Of a stretch of 64,000 nt of DNA, positions 1 to 10,251 are shown one piece after another. The translations under genes were made by a program, and so were the position numbers. The notes under the pieces were generated by a model, which saw only the letters and a list, made by a program, of their open reading frames with translations, did not search any database and had not been told where the DNA came from. The stretch lies in contig CM033397.1 in the NCBI GenBank assembly GCA_019426215.1, forward strand, positions 26,600,480 to 26,664,479. Direction: 5' to 3'. Every line of letters starts with the position of its first letter. The stretch's first letter is position 1. This DNA is from Buddleja alternifolia (lineage: Eukaryota > Streptophyta > Magnoliopsida > Lamiales > Scrophulariaceae).

Positions 1-1010
1 CATAAAATTGGTCTTTCGAACCTTCTGGCAAGATCACTTTCCACACTAAGTCTTCTTTTTCGAAAGACCTTTCTTTTACTTTCTTATTGTAACTTTTTTC
101 AATTTCCTTCTTTTGAGACTCAATTTGTCGTAAGGCTGATATTTGTAACATTTCGTGATCTAACATTTCAATGTTCATGTTTTCAGTATATTCCTTCGTT
201 GTGAGTTGTGTTTGCTCCAAAATCCTTTTTGATTTTATATTGACTTCTATTGGTATCACGGCCTCATGTCCATAAACCAACTGAAAAAAAGATATCCCAA
301 TACTACCTTTCTTGATCGTCCTTAGGGCCCACAAAGTATCGATCAGCAATTCATGCCAATCCCTCGGATTATTGCTTATCATTTTTGAAATACAACCCTT
401 AATCAACTTATTGGATGAGTCGGCCTGTCCATTTGTTCGTGCGTAATATGGTGTGGAGTTGAGTAGCTTTATTCCGAATTAAGCCATAAATTCGAGCATC
501 TCCGTGCTATTAAAGACTCTCGCTTGATCAACTATGATAGATTCTAGGATTCCGAACCTAGCTATTAGGTTTTCATTTATAAAGTCGATCACCTATTTTG
601 AATTAATATTCTCAAAAGCCTTGGCCTCGACCCACTTCGTAAAATAATCAGTCGCCACTAAAATATAATTGTGCCTTTTAGACGAGGCCGACTTAATTTC
701 GCCAATGATATCCATAGCCCATCCTCGAAAAGACCACGGTTTAATTATAGATTTTAATTCGACCGTAGGTTGCCTTAAGATTTTGCCAAACTTTTGACAT
801 CGTTTAATTCTTGGCGTAATTTATACAATCCTGCAAGATTGTAGGCCAGTAAAATTTGTATCTGTGTGTCAACCATATCATCTTATGACCTGCTTGATGA
901 GCACCACTGACACCTTTGTGTGTCTCAGCCATTGTAATCAAAGCATCTTCTAAATCTATCACTTTAACAAAAGCCCTTGAGAATCTTTCTATATAACTCT
1001 TGACCGTCAT
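1..1010 (-). pseudogene. A1 integrase, degenerate and partial
   Basis: Retroviral-type integrase remnant. The zinc-binding part is read at 1010-804 (residues GVSGAHQAGHKM, then CINYAK). The core follows leftwards with GWAMDIIG (first Asp) near 710 and IIVDQARV (second Asp) near 530. The expected glutamate in the NGQAESSN motif is Asp here (NGQADSSN, near 430), a conservative but usually damaging change. Stops interrupt the core, for example TAA near 482 and TAG near 594, and the zinc domain ends early (CINYAKN then stop). The C-terminal part continues to base 1 and is cut by the window edge. A2 and A3 keep the glutamate but have their own stop. Confidence 0.85.
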
Positions 1011-1600
1011 AAAAATAATGGTGGGTCATTAACTTTAGTCTGTTCGAGAAGTCCCCTTGAGATGGAATTTTTAGATATTCAATAATTTCGAGGCGCCAAT
1101 CATCTTTTTCTTTCACAATGTCTATCTTGTTAACACTTAACTTTCTTTGCTCGAAAGCTACTAACACTCTTGGTTCGAGTTGGATTGATATTTTGAGTAG
1201 ACATGGGTTCATCTTGTATCCCGATGCCATCTGGGCCAAATCATTGGATATTTGATTATTTTCCCTCGAAACATGAGTAAATTTGACAGTCTCGAAATGT
1301 TTCAATAATTCGTGGACTCGGGCAAACGAGGCTATGGCCACTGGGCTTATACATTTGAACAGTCCTCTTAGTTGACTTATGATTAACTACGAATCACCTT
1401 TTATTTTGATGCTTTTAGCATTCATCTCGAGTAACACCTCTAAACCCAGAATAAGAGCTTCATATTCCGCTCTATTATTTGTGCAATCTCTTTCAATTTG
1501 GTCATACATTTTGGTGATTACTTTATTTGGGGATACAATATATACCCCAATTCCCGCACTATCTCGAGTGCTAGAACCATCGAAATATAAAACTCATGGT
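964..1600 (-). pseudogene. A1 second (archaeal-type) RNase H and connector to integrase
   Basis: This encodes the extra RNase H domain typical of Tat elements, located between the retroviral RNase H and the integrase. It would remove RNA from the RNA/DNA hybrid, although the role of the second copy is not settled. Visible motifs on the minus strand are YFDGSS (first Asp), NNRAEYEAL (Glu) and ENNQISNDLAQMASG (last Asp region, 1280-1220). The GDSQL motif is interrupted by TAG, where CAG became TAG, and a TGA replaces a Trp codon just before the domain (about 1592). The piece from 1341 to 964 is still open and leads toward the integrase zinc domain. Broken copy. Confidence 0.8.
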
Positions 1601-2160
1601 ACTAGGTTTATCAATTCGACCTTGATGTTATCGGGCATCTCCTCTATGCTCGAAGGATGATCGGCTAGGAAATCAGCCAATGCTTGGCCTTTTATGGCCT
1701 TTTGAGGTACATATACCAAATCGAATTGGAGCAAATTAAGACTCCATTTACTAAGCCGACCTTTTACTATTGGCTGATTCATCATGAATTTGATCACATC
1801 TGTTGGTGATACTACATCTACGACATACGCAGAGAAGTAATGTCTTAATTTTATAGATGCGAAATATAGGCTGAGGCACCACTTCTCAATTGAAGTGTAT
1901 CTTTTCTTGGCATCATTTAGTAATCTGCTCAAGTAAAAGACTGCTTGTTCAAATCCTCTATCATTTTCTTGTACTAAAAGGCACCTAACTGAACCTTCTG
2001 CTGCCGATATATACAGCCGTAATTTCTTCCCTTTCGAGGGGGAATTAAAACTGGAGGTTGGGTTAGATATTGTTTTATAGTCTCGAACGATTCTTGTTGT
2101 TCTATTCCCCAAATAAATTTTTCTTCATCCCTCAGACGTAAGAGTGGGGAGAATGCCTCG
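1594..2160 (-). pseudogene. A1 RNase H (first, retroviral type) remnant
   Basis: The open stretch 2112-1594 encodes 172 residues with LYISAAEGSVRCLLVQE (where the active form has an Asp-Ala-Ser-type start), FYLSRLLNDAKKRYTSIEKW and the connection-like ALADFLADHP. This is the first RNase H of a gypsy polymerase, continuing from the RT immediately upstream. The catalytic region is altered (ISAAEG where gypsy elements usually have D-A-S). The same ISAAE motif is seen in A2 and A3, so the change is shared by the family here. That fits degeneration of the first RNase H after gain of the second. A frameshift separates it from RT. Confidence 0.8.
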
Positions 2161-2177
2161 GTTTTTCCTGCTAAATT

Positions 2178-3058
2178 CTATATAGATCTTCGCAGGAAGT
2201 TTACTTGTCCCAAAAAATGTTGTAACTCTTTCTTGTTTCTTGGAGGTCTCGCGTCTACTATTGCTTTAGATTTATTTTGATCCACCTCGATGCCTCTGTT
2301 ATGGATTAAAAATCCCAAGAAATTTCCAGCCTTTACTCCGAAAGCACATTTTAAAGGGATCATCTTTAAACTAAAACGTCTCATTCGTTCGAAGATTTCG
2401 ATTAAAGATTCTATATGTTCTTTATGTGTTTGGGCTTTGACAACAATGTCGTTGTTGTATACCTCCATTGACTTTCTAATAAGATCATGAAACATGTAGT
2501 TCATGGTCCTTTGATAAGTAGCCCCTGCATTTTTTAAACCAAAAGGCACCACTACCCATTTGAAAGTACCTATGGCACCAGGGCATCGAAACGCCATTTT
2601 GTTTCTATCGGACTCCGCTATTTTTAGTTGGTAATAACCCGAATACCCGTCCATGAAAGACACGAATTGAAACGTAGCCGCTGCATCGACTAAAGTATCA
2701 GCTATTGGCATAGGATATTCATCTTTCGGCGTAGCTTTGTTTAAGTCTCTTAAGTCGATGCAAACCCGCACTTTGCCATTCTTTTTTATTACCGGGACTA
2801 TATTAGCCAACCATTCTACATATCTAGTTGGTCTTATGAATTTTGCTTCGACTAGTTTTTCGATCTCCTCTTTGATCGGGCCTATTAAATCAGGTGATAA
2901 CCTTCTCGGCACTTGTATTATTGGCCTATATCCAGGTTTTATGGGTAACTCATGTCGAGCTATCGACATGTCTGTCCCTGGCATTTCGTGGTGAGCCCAA
3001 GCGAAGCAATCTTTATAATTTCTTAATATTTGGATTAATTCTTCTTTTTCATTGTGAT
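2178..3058 (-). pseudogene. A1 reverse transcriptase, broken at its 5' side by a solo LTR
   Basis: Gypsy RT copying element RNA into DNA in virus-like particles. From about 2990 the frame shows HELPIKPGYRPI, RRLSPDLIGPIKEEI, VPVIKKNGKVRVCIDLRDLN, FMDGYSGYYQLKI and FGLKNAGATYQRTMNYMFHDLI. The catalytic YxDD reads YNND (near 2455), so the first of the two metal-binding Asp is lost. The open frame upstream of 3058 is foreign: its apparent ATG at 3083 lies inside the inserted LTR. The host frame resumes at 4843 on the other side of that insertion. Confidence 0.88.
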
Positions 3059-4837
3059 AGTTGGGTTTCGTTTGAAAAAGCATAAACGCAACGGAAGAGA
3101 TTTCAAAAATTAAAACGAAAACCCAATTGGTACTCTAATTCGCATAATTGAATCTAAAAGTGTATAACGAATAAAACTTACTCGTTAATATGAATATGAT
3201 GATGGAGAAAAATTTCTTCTTCTCCAAACTCAAAATATTGAAGCTTTCAAATCTTCAATCCTTTGGTTTGATACTTCAAACTTGAACTTGATCCGAACAA
3301 CGAAAATACGTTATCTCTAAATCGTCAAGCTTGGATCAACAAACGAAAAATCCCCTTTCTTCTTTCTCTATGGTCGACGACTAGGTAGAGGAGGGGGGAA
3401 ATATTGTTCTTTCTTTTGAGAGTTATGAGAGTTGTGTATTCTTCTTCGTACTTGTTCTAAGTCAAAGAGTCCTTATATACGTCATGACTTGTTGAACAAG
3501 TCAAAACAAAAAAGCCCTAATATGTGGCCTCTCAAAGACGCCACTTTGAGGCCTAGTAGGCATCCAATTGGACTCCTTATTTAGCCCCGAAATTTGTTTT
3601 GTTTAATTAATTTTTTATTTCAATTAATAATTTATTGAATCCAATAAAAAAATTACTTAATTAAATAACCAAATTAATTAGATAAATTAATTCATTAATA
3701 TATTTCACAAGAAAATTAATTAATAATTAATCTTATCATTATAATTAATTATTTCATCTAAAAAATAATTAATTATTTAATTTATCCAATAAATTAAAAC
3801 TCCCAGAAGAAATAATAGAAATTCCCTTTTCTTCATTTTTCTTTATCAATCATTTAGCGCGACTCTTTAGATTCGTTTCGTTTGGCAATGAGAGGAAACC
3901 AAAGGAAGTGGGTAACACCTAGCCAGTCACGTGGTCCACTTCGTAACCCAAACGAAAACGAATGATAGGATCATTCTAAAACCTTCCGATCGTAAATACC
4001 GTATATGTATAAACCCTTTGTTCACGTTCCCCGGTCAAGTGAGAGTCATGGTTATGTCCAACTCACTGGACTTGACCATATGTATAAATCATAATAAATA
4101 CGAGATCATTGAGATTGATTTAGTGCCAAGCACAATCGTCTCGTTTGCTTTGGCCAAAGACTTTAATCTCTATTTATCTATAATTACATAGGGTATATAC
4201 TCATTCATTTATGAGAGAACAAATCCCATATTAGATATTTGCTAAGATTACCACTTGCCCATCAAGTCCGCATTTCGAGGTTGACCCCACCAAAGGGTGA
4301 ATTGGGTCTAACTACTCTAGTGAAAGACTTGACGTCACAAGTGCATCTTCAGCCTGAACTTCAGGTCAAAGGTTCACATATACCTATTACGCATAATCAG
4401 TTTCATCATTGACAGTCACAGAGTGAAAACTCATGTGACAGAACCGATGCGAGTTGTGTTCGAACAGATCAGTTCCACTGACGTGTCTACAATCTTAATC
4501 TCCTATCATCCCATGATACCAGACAGGCACTCCCATGTCGGAGCTAAGATTGTACAAGTATTCGAAGTCTTTATTTGTCCATTAAAGACATCATATTACT
4601 TGCGAACTTATTTTAGTAATCAAGATCGATCTCTCTAGTGCCAATCTTGCTATCTCATAGGGAGTAAAGGGATCGCTCTGAAAACATGGACATAACATTT
4701 TACACAACTTATAGATGCAGATAAGAATTAAGTGAAAACTCAATAAAGTCTTTTATTTAAGAAGAGTTTAAGTTCAATATAAGATATATGCCCTATACAT
4801 TCTATCCTCTATGGCATTCGAGGGCATAATCCTAACA
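3059..4837 (-). mobile_element. Solo LTR (1779 bp) inside A1, target duplication GTGAT
   Basis: GTGAT occurs at 3054-3058 and again at 4838-4842, and removing the interval plus one GTGAT restores alignment of the A1 RT leader to A2 and A3. The right end reads CCTAACA, so the minus-strand copy begins TGTTAGGATTATGCCCT. The other end is eroded (AGTTGGG instead of TG). There is no coding potential and no second LTR. It is related to 48183-49841 in inverted orientation: both share the TATGCCCT start, a GCGCGACTCTTTAG segment and a CTTCCG(C/T)TGC segment near the end. Loss of the interior by LTR-LTR recombination is the usual origin. I leave the superfamily open, with copia likelier than gypsy. 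Confidence 0.85.
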
Positions 4838-4842
4838 GTGAT

Positions 4843-5460
4843 CTATTTTCGAACTAATATAAGTAATCATGGGCTCTTCGACCGTCCCAAGATTAACCTC
4901 TTCTAATGGGTCTTGTATATCTTGCCTGATATCTTTATCTTTTTCTAGAATCCCTTCTTCGGCTATTCGAGTTGGGTATTCCCTTTACTGTCGGTGGACG
5001 CACGTTCTTCGAATCCTCCTGTCACTTCTTCGCTGACTTTCCCTTTGTCCTTTTCGATGGTTAGCAAATGTAAAGCTTCGTTGCTTTTCATTTCGAGGTC
5101 TTCGACTTTATACCTAGCATTAACAATTTGCGTATCAATAAAATATGAGTTAGTTTCGGCCTTGACTATTTCGAATTTGCACCATTCCAACATATCAGAA
5201 ACTAATAAGCAAGATATCAGGGTATTGGCATAAATAATTTTGGTGAATCCAATCTCTTTCGAGTAAAGCATTGAAGGATGAATTCGTTTTCACTACAAAA
5301 AATGCAGAGTACGAACTCATAGATCCCACTCTATTAATTTTAGTGCCCTCGATTTCCGCTTGAACATATAATGGCCTCATATGATTATTATTTATTGTCT
5401 CTTTCGAAAATAAAAACTCTTAAAAATGTTCGTTTTCATTTTTCTTTTCATCGGGTTTAT
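4843..5460 (-). pseudogene. A1 protease region remnant
   Basis: Fragments of the aspartic protease region: 5380-5195 keeps MRPLYVQAEIEGTKINRVGS and SSYSAFFVVKTNSSFNALLE, and 5271-4963 is the downstream spacer with VNARYKVEDLEMK. Compared with A2, the stretch holding the active-site VLVD(D/N)G and the following 50 or so residues is missing, with the break between IEGTKINRV and the GSMSSYSAFF segment. A second gap of about 1 kb lies near 5503, where the gag-protease spacer present in A2 at 14540-15560 is absent. No functional protease can come from this copy. Confidence 0.75.
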
Positions 5461-5490
5461 AGCAAGGAGAGTTACCTCGTCCGGGAGCAG

Positions 5491-6626
5491 TTAATGCCTC
5501 CAGTGTCTTTTTCTTTTGAAAGCCCGAATTACCACTTTGGTTTCGATTGTGACCTGAGACACAGAACATTCAACAGTGTTAATTTCTAGATTCATAATGG
5601 GAAACGGATCTTCATCTATATTAGTTTTTGGCACATCCGGAAAAATTAGATCTTTCGAATCTATTCTTTCTTGGATCAAGTTTCGAAATAAAATGCAATC
5701 ATTCGTGTCATGTGAAAATGCATTATGCCATTTGCAATATTGTTTTCCTTTTATTTCAGATTTCGAAGGGATCCTATGTTTTCCCTTAAATTTTAACTTT
5801 TTGTTAGCAAGCAGCCAATTGAAGATTTGTTCAGCCTTCGTTACATCGAAAGTATAATTCTTTCTTTTTTCGTTTGCAATGAACCAGTTGCTATACAATC
5901 TTTCTGTTCAAGGGCTCCACACTGATAAGGAGGACCTTTCACGAATTCAGCCAGGTCGACTTCGTAAGCCTCTTTGAACATCCAGGGGGTTCCTATTTCG
6001 AAGGCATTAAAACTTTGATGTTTTCTATTACTTTCTTCCTTAATGTTTTCGTATCTTATAGCACTCTCCGCCAAACTTCTAAAGTCGGCGAAAGGCATCC
6101 CGTCGAACCTTAACCTATACTCGAAGGTCATATTTTTTTGAGCCATTTGAATGAATTCGGTCTCAGGTAAATTCAAGTGACATTTAACCCTAGCTTTCTT
6201 GAAACGTACTAGAAATTCTTCGACTGATTCCCCACTATTCTGCCTTATTTTAGCAAGGTCGCTCATCGAGATCCCTGGATCTGTTCGAGAGAAATGATTT
6301 TGAAATTGGAATTGCATTTCTTCCCAATTATTTATAGAGTTGGGAGATAGGCTTATATACCAGTTAAAAGTTGATCCTGTTAATGAGCTAGGAAACAACC
6401 GTAATTTAAGGAATTCTTGATCCGAGGCTTCCCTACACTGGCAAGTAAATCTAGATAGGTGTTCGAGGGCAGAGACATGATCATCTCCCGAAAACAAGGT
6501 AAAGTCGGGAATTTTGTAATTTCGAGGGAAAGGGAAATTTCTATCTATCCAATCGGGGTAAGGTTTCTCTGGCATTATCCTATGGTTTCTGCGAAACCCT
6601 GGTCCGTATATCCTTTCAATGACCAT
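5491..6626 (-). pseudogene. A1 gag, capsid and nucleocapsid part
   Basis: Retrotransposon Gag forming the virus-like particle. The 6626-5841 frame has the Gag core: DRNFPFPRNYKIPDF, LKLRLFPSSLTGSTFNWYIS, FQFQNHFSRTDPGISM, then ESVEEFLVRFKKARVKC. A frameshifted continuation (5898-5491) holds the CKWHNAFSHDTNDC motif, a C-x2-H-x5-H-x4-C pattern typical of Tat Gag in place of a standard zinc knuckle. Removing the Athila insertion from A3 gives the same protein order, which confirms the assignment. Frameshifts near 5870 and 6620 make it a pseudogene. Confidence 0.85.
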
Positions 6627-7622
6627 TTCGATTGATTTTGGATAGGGTCCACGAATTGTCCTCCAATATTTCCTCCCATATGGGCATCAAGCATAGTCTG
6701 TCCCCTGCATATGGTATATGAATATTGTTAGGAAATGTAGGCACCCTTTGGCTTATCGGTATATTCGAGAAACCGTTATTTCCTATTGAAAAAGGAGTAT
6801 TCGAGACTCCTAGATAAGCAGGAATCTGACTTTGCTCCCTAGGGTATGGCCCTTGGGTAAAGGTTGGAATTGGTTCGAAGTTATTAAAATAGCCGTTAGT
6901 GGGGGATCCTGCAGGCACGTGGCCGTACCCAGTCGGTGTAGTAGGAAAATATGGTCTCGAGGATTGTGGTTGAAAAGGATTTGGATTAATGTTTTGGGGA
7001 ATATTCGATGGAGGACGCACGCTTTGGGTGTAATTCTGTGGTCCTGTTCCTGGTGGCCCTCCAGGCATAGATAGGTTTAGGAATTATGTTCGTTTACAGG
7101 GGAGGTATTCGATGTTTGACCGATTTCGAAACGGCTATTTCTATTTCTACTTTCTCTAGGATACCCAGGTGGTGGTTCTCCCATATTCAAATGTCTAGTT
7201 CGAGTCCTCGGTTCAACTGCTATTAACTGTGATACTTTTTCGATTAAAATATTGTGTTTTTCGATTAACGGTTCTAGGGCTGCAACTACTTGCACATTTA
7301 CCATTCTCGAGAATGCATCATAAGTTTGATTGAATATTTCTCCTAATTCGGTTATAACTCGAGTAACTTCTCGAGCAAGGCCATCTTGAGCACCTACATC
7401 GATATCTTGCACTATCGCTGTAAATATTCGAGTAGATTCTTGAGCCAACGCTCTATATTGATCATTGAATTCTCTTCGCTGATCATCACGAGCCCCTATT
7501 AAGGTTTGTTTCATAACTTTAACAAATTGTTCGTACATCTTATCTGCTTTAATCCAGTGCCTAGATACAGGTTGTGTTTCGAGACTATCGATCGGCTCTT
7601 CTCTGGAAGATTCCTCTGACAT
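6616..7622 (-). pseudogene. A1 gag N-terminal part
   Basis: The start at 7622 (MSEESSREEP) lies about 40 bases inside the PBS, as expected for gag. Residues 1-181 (7622-7077) are acidic then helical, with RVITELGEIFNQTYDAFSRM. The next segment (7068-6616) is a Pro, Gly and Asn-rich linker (PGGPPGTGPQNYTQS, NINPNPFQPQSSRPYFP). A stop and a frame change separate the two parts at about 7070. The equivalent in A3 is at 39322-38396. No named domain is seen in this N-terminal half. It probably forms the matrix-like portion of Gag. Confidence 0.75.
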
Positions 7623-7660
7623 CTTACTACAAATTTATGGAAGTCAAGTTCAAAAAAGAT

Positions 7661-7681
7661 CTCCCACTGTGGTCGCCAAAA
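7661..7681 (-). other. Primer binding site of A1
   Basis: On the minus strand the LTR ends in AAACA, and a few bases later comes TTTGGCGACCACAGTGGGAG, the PBS form found in Grande and other Tat-like elements. Reverse transcription would start here from a host tRNA. The tRNA species cannot be decided by eye. Confidence 0.75.
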
Positions 7682-7684
7682 ATT

Positions 7685-8488
7685 TGTTTCGCATTTTACA
7701 AACAAACTAGACTAGGGAAGAATTTCGAGTATTCGATCCAAGCCCCTTGACATCTCTCAACTTAGAATTGTCTATTAACCCTTGCCTATATATGCTAACG
7801 GTGGTTTAAGTCTTACAGATGCTCTCGTTATGCAATGTTCGCCATTAACTAGACAATAACAATGCAAAATCGATACAATTAACTAATACTTAAAAATTCA
7901 ACTACAAATATACCTCCATGAAGACTTCCTCGCTGGAAATCCTTTGATTATACAACTTTGAACGCTAACGGGACCAACGGCCTTCGAACACTATCGCTAA
8001 TTTGTCGTACACTATTAAAATACAAAAGTTAGGTGTAGTCTAACTCTAACTATTCCTACTGGTTACAATTACTCTACTTGACTGATAAAGGAGAGAAAAT
8101 TTCTTGCAGAATTCTGTGTGTCCTTTTCCCCTTTTTTCTTCCGCATATATATACTCCTCGCCCTTCTTCTATGATTTTTTGCAGTCACCACGTTCCCCAC
8201 TTCTTCTGAAACTGTCAACAACCTCCCTTGTGAATTTATTTGCTAGCACCAGTCCTTTATTGGATCTCCTTATGGCCTGGCTCTTCCTTGTTGCCTATGT
8301 TATTGGGCTCTTTCCACATTTAACCCATATTCTTTTCGAATCAGTTCTCGAAATCTGGGCTCCATTATTTGTAAGCCAAGAAAGGGAATCACCCCATCAG
8401 CTTCTGTCGGAATTGTTGGGGTGATTCCCTTTTTTGGGCCGTATCCAAAGCGTAGGCCCGAATCCAATTTTTTCCTAAAGTGTAAACA
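7685..8488 (-). repeat. 5' LTR of A1 (804 bp)
   Basis: On the plus strand it starts TGTTTCGCATTTTACAAAC next to the PBS and ends GTGTAAACA, so the minus-strand LTR starts TGTTTAC and ends CGAAACA. The same ends are found in the A3 LTR (39383-40235), with moderate similarity in between: AACTAG(A)CTAGGGAAG near the PBS side and CCCAAATCCAATTTTT-like sequence near the outer end. The base after the LTR begins CGTAG. Its partner target duplication would lie beyond the window start. Confidence 0.8.
8144..8153 (-). promoter_or_regulatory. Candidate TATA box in A1 LTR
   Basis: The minus strand reads GAGTATATATATGCGG about 460 bases upstream of the LTR/PBS border. The A3 LTR has GAGTATATATGCG at the homologous place (39894-39899), which supports it as the LTR promoter. 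Confidence 0.5.
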
Positions 8489-8910
8489 CGTAGATCTGTT
8501 TGGAAATGTGGTGGGAGCTTTGAGTATGTAAGTTTTATAATTTCTGGGATATGTAGTTGTTCTCTCTCCTAATTGCTTGTTGCAACTTTGTTTTCGGTCC
8601 ATGATTTATGCTTCTTTTTTTTTTCTTTAAACTTATATTGATAGTGATGTTCATGTTTGGCAGGACGAAGATGAATTTGAAATAGAGATGAAATGGATAT
8701 GCTCATGTTTAATGAGTTACTAAATACTTTTTCTTTCCAATGGTTATTATGATTCGTACTGTTTTTACATGCGAACATGTATGTGGAGTATCTCAGCTAA
8801 CCTTATAGGAGCATTCGCTTTGGTTTTAATCTTCTACATTTTTGGGCACTAGTAAATAACACGTTCGTTACACGTCAATCATATGATTTCGTTAAAATAA
8901 CTCATATAAC
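8489..8910. other. Flank between A1 and A2, no gene seen
   Basis: AT-rich DNA between the outer end of the A1 LTR and the first base that can be tied to A2. No LTR ends, no long frame with recognisable content and no repeat array. The expected 3' LTR of A2 (TGTTTCG...GTAAACA) is not here, so A2 is truncated on this side. Confidence 0.6.
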
Positions 8911-10211
8911 ATGCCCTTTTTTGGAGCTGCTAACACTGATCCGGATAACGCCCCTACAGTAGAGACAGAAGATCCTTCTGTACCTTTGATGGGGAAACCC
9001 CTTTTTTCAGTTCCCCCGACGGTTTCCACTATTTCGGACATTACAACTTCTGTCCTCGAAAGGGAGTCTACCGCAAGTAAAGCCTTTAAGCCTTCAATTT
9101 TTCCTAGGTTATTCTTTTGATTTTCTGTATTCAGTCGGTGACTCACTGCATTTATTTCTTTACATCAGGTCCTCTCAAAGAGACTCCCATTTCTCCTTCT
9201 CGAGCAGAGACATCAGGTCCTCTCTTCGAAGGTAAAGTTTACTTCTTCAGGTTGTCTTTAAAAAGCTGTCTTCCTCTCCGTCTTTTTGATCAACCTTTCT
9301 ATTTTCAGGGACTACTATGGACCTTGGAACGACCCCTATTGATCAAGGCCCTTCAGTCGGCACCGAACCATTATCCGGCCCTGCCTTTTCGAGTTCAATG
9401 GTAGCAGTAGCCCCTTCTCCAGAAGGTGTTCTCTCATACTGGCCTTGTTCTCTCTTTCATGGGATCCCTTTTCCCTTCTAATTAAGTTGTATGGTATCTT
9501 AATTACATGCAGGCATTGGAACAAGCGTCGGAGAGACTGTCCCTTCTTCTTCGAACATGTCTGCGATCCCTGGTTCTTCACTTGAAGGTATGATCTACCT
9601 TTGTCCTATTCTTAGTTTTTCTTTTTCTTTTGACGTTACATTCGAGTAATATATTACCACATTGGTGGTGCAGATGCCTTGGAGTTTTCTATGGTTGGTT
9701 TTAGTGAAGTGCTTCACGATATTAGGGTTTGATCCACTACTCCCAGTTAGTCGAAAGGTTGCAGTTTTACCTTGATGAGGCGTCTTCGAGGCTGACCGAG
9801 AAGTGGCTACCCATCTTCCAGTCCACTCGTGAGGTGCTCGAGGCTAGCCTTGCCCATTTTCACACCTTACTGGCCCAAGGAATCAACCCCTTCGAAGCAG
9901 ACGTGTCTGCCGCTCATCATTAACAGATTAATCAACTCCAGGATCGGACAGTTGTCTTGGAGAGAACTCGGGCTTCTTACCTGGAGAAAATCGCTTCTTT
10001 GGATGCCCAAATAGCTACACTGCAAACTCGAAGAGGGTAGCTTATCGATTTTGCTAATAAAGTTGAAGAAGACGTGGCGTCCCTTAATGGTCAAATGATT
10101 CAATTGAACCACGAGCTCGAAGAAGTGGTCAAACCAGCCCTTCAGGAATGGGATGCTTTCGAATCCTCTCTAGATATTTTGTTTACTTGCTTGAATTTTA
10201 TCAAGTATTAA
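8911..10211 (+). pseudogene. Antisense, intron-containing extra gene of the Tat-like element
   Basis: It lies between pol and the expected 3' LTR, on the opposite strand to gag-pol. From ATG 8911 the reading passes through five exons: 8911-9076, 9169-9231, 9309-9425, 9513-9587 and 9674-10211. The introns (9077-9168, 9232-9308, 9426-9512, 9588-9673) are 77-92 bp, GT-AG, and all in phase 1. Internal exons are 63, 117 and 75 bp. The N-terminal exons encode a Ser/Pro/Thr-rich chain. The last encodes a long helix, probably a coiled coil (YSQLVERLQFYLDEA, LERTRASYLEKIASLDAQ, VEEDVASLNGQMIQL). Frame loss near 9726 and stops at 9922 and 10039 make it a pseudogene. The true 5' end may be missing. Grande and related Tat elements carry antisense genes at this place. 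Function unknown. Confidence 0.72.
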
Positions 10212-10251
10212 ATTTTTTTTTTGGTATTTGTTCCTTTGTAATCATCGAATA

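Larger units (their letters stand above)
1..8488 (-). mobile_element. Tat-like Ty3/gypsy retrotransposon A1, 3' side cut by the window
   Basis: Read on the minus strand, this is a 5' LTR (7685-8488), a PBS, gag, a protease remnant, RT, RNase H, a second RNase H and integrase, running off the window inside the integrase C-terminus. The domain order, the double RNase H and the PBS of the TTTGGCGACCACAGTGGGAG type match the Tat branch of plant gypsy elements. It is related to, but clearly diverged from, A2 and A3 further right. It carries stops, frameshifts, two deletions in the gag-protease region and a 1.78 kb solo LTR insertion, so it is a dead copy. The 3' LTR and the left target duplication lie outside the window. 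Confidence 0.9.

Noticed and set aside
3931..4638. Two plus-strand frames in the A1 solo LTR
   Set aside because: The LTR is noncoding in both copies, and the frames are not shared with 48183-49841.
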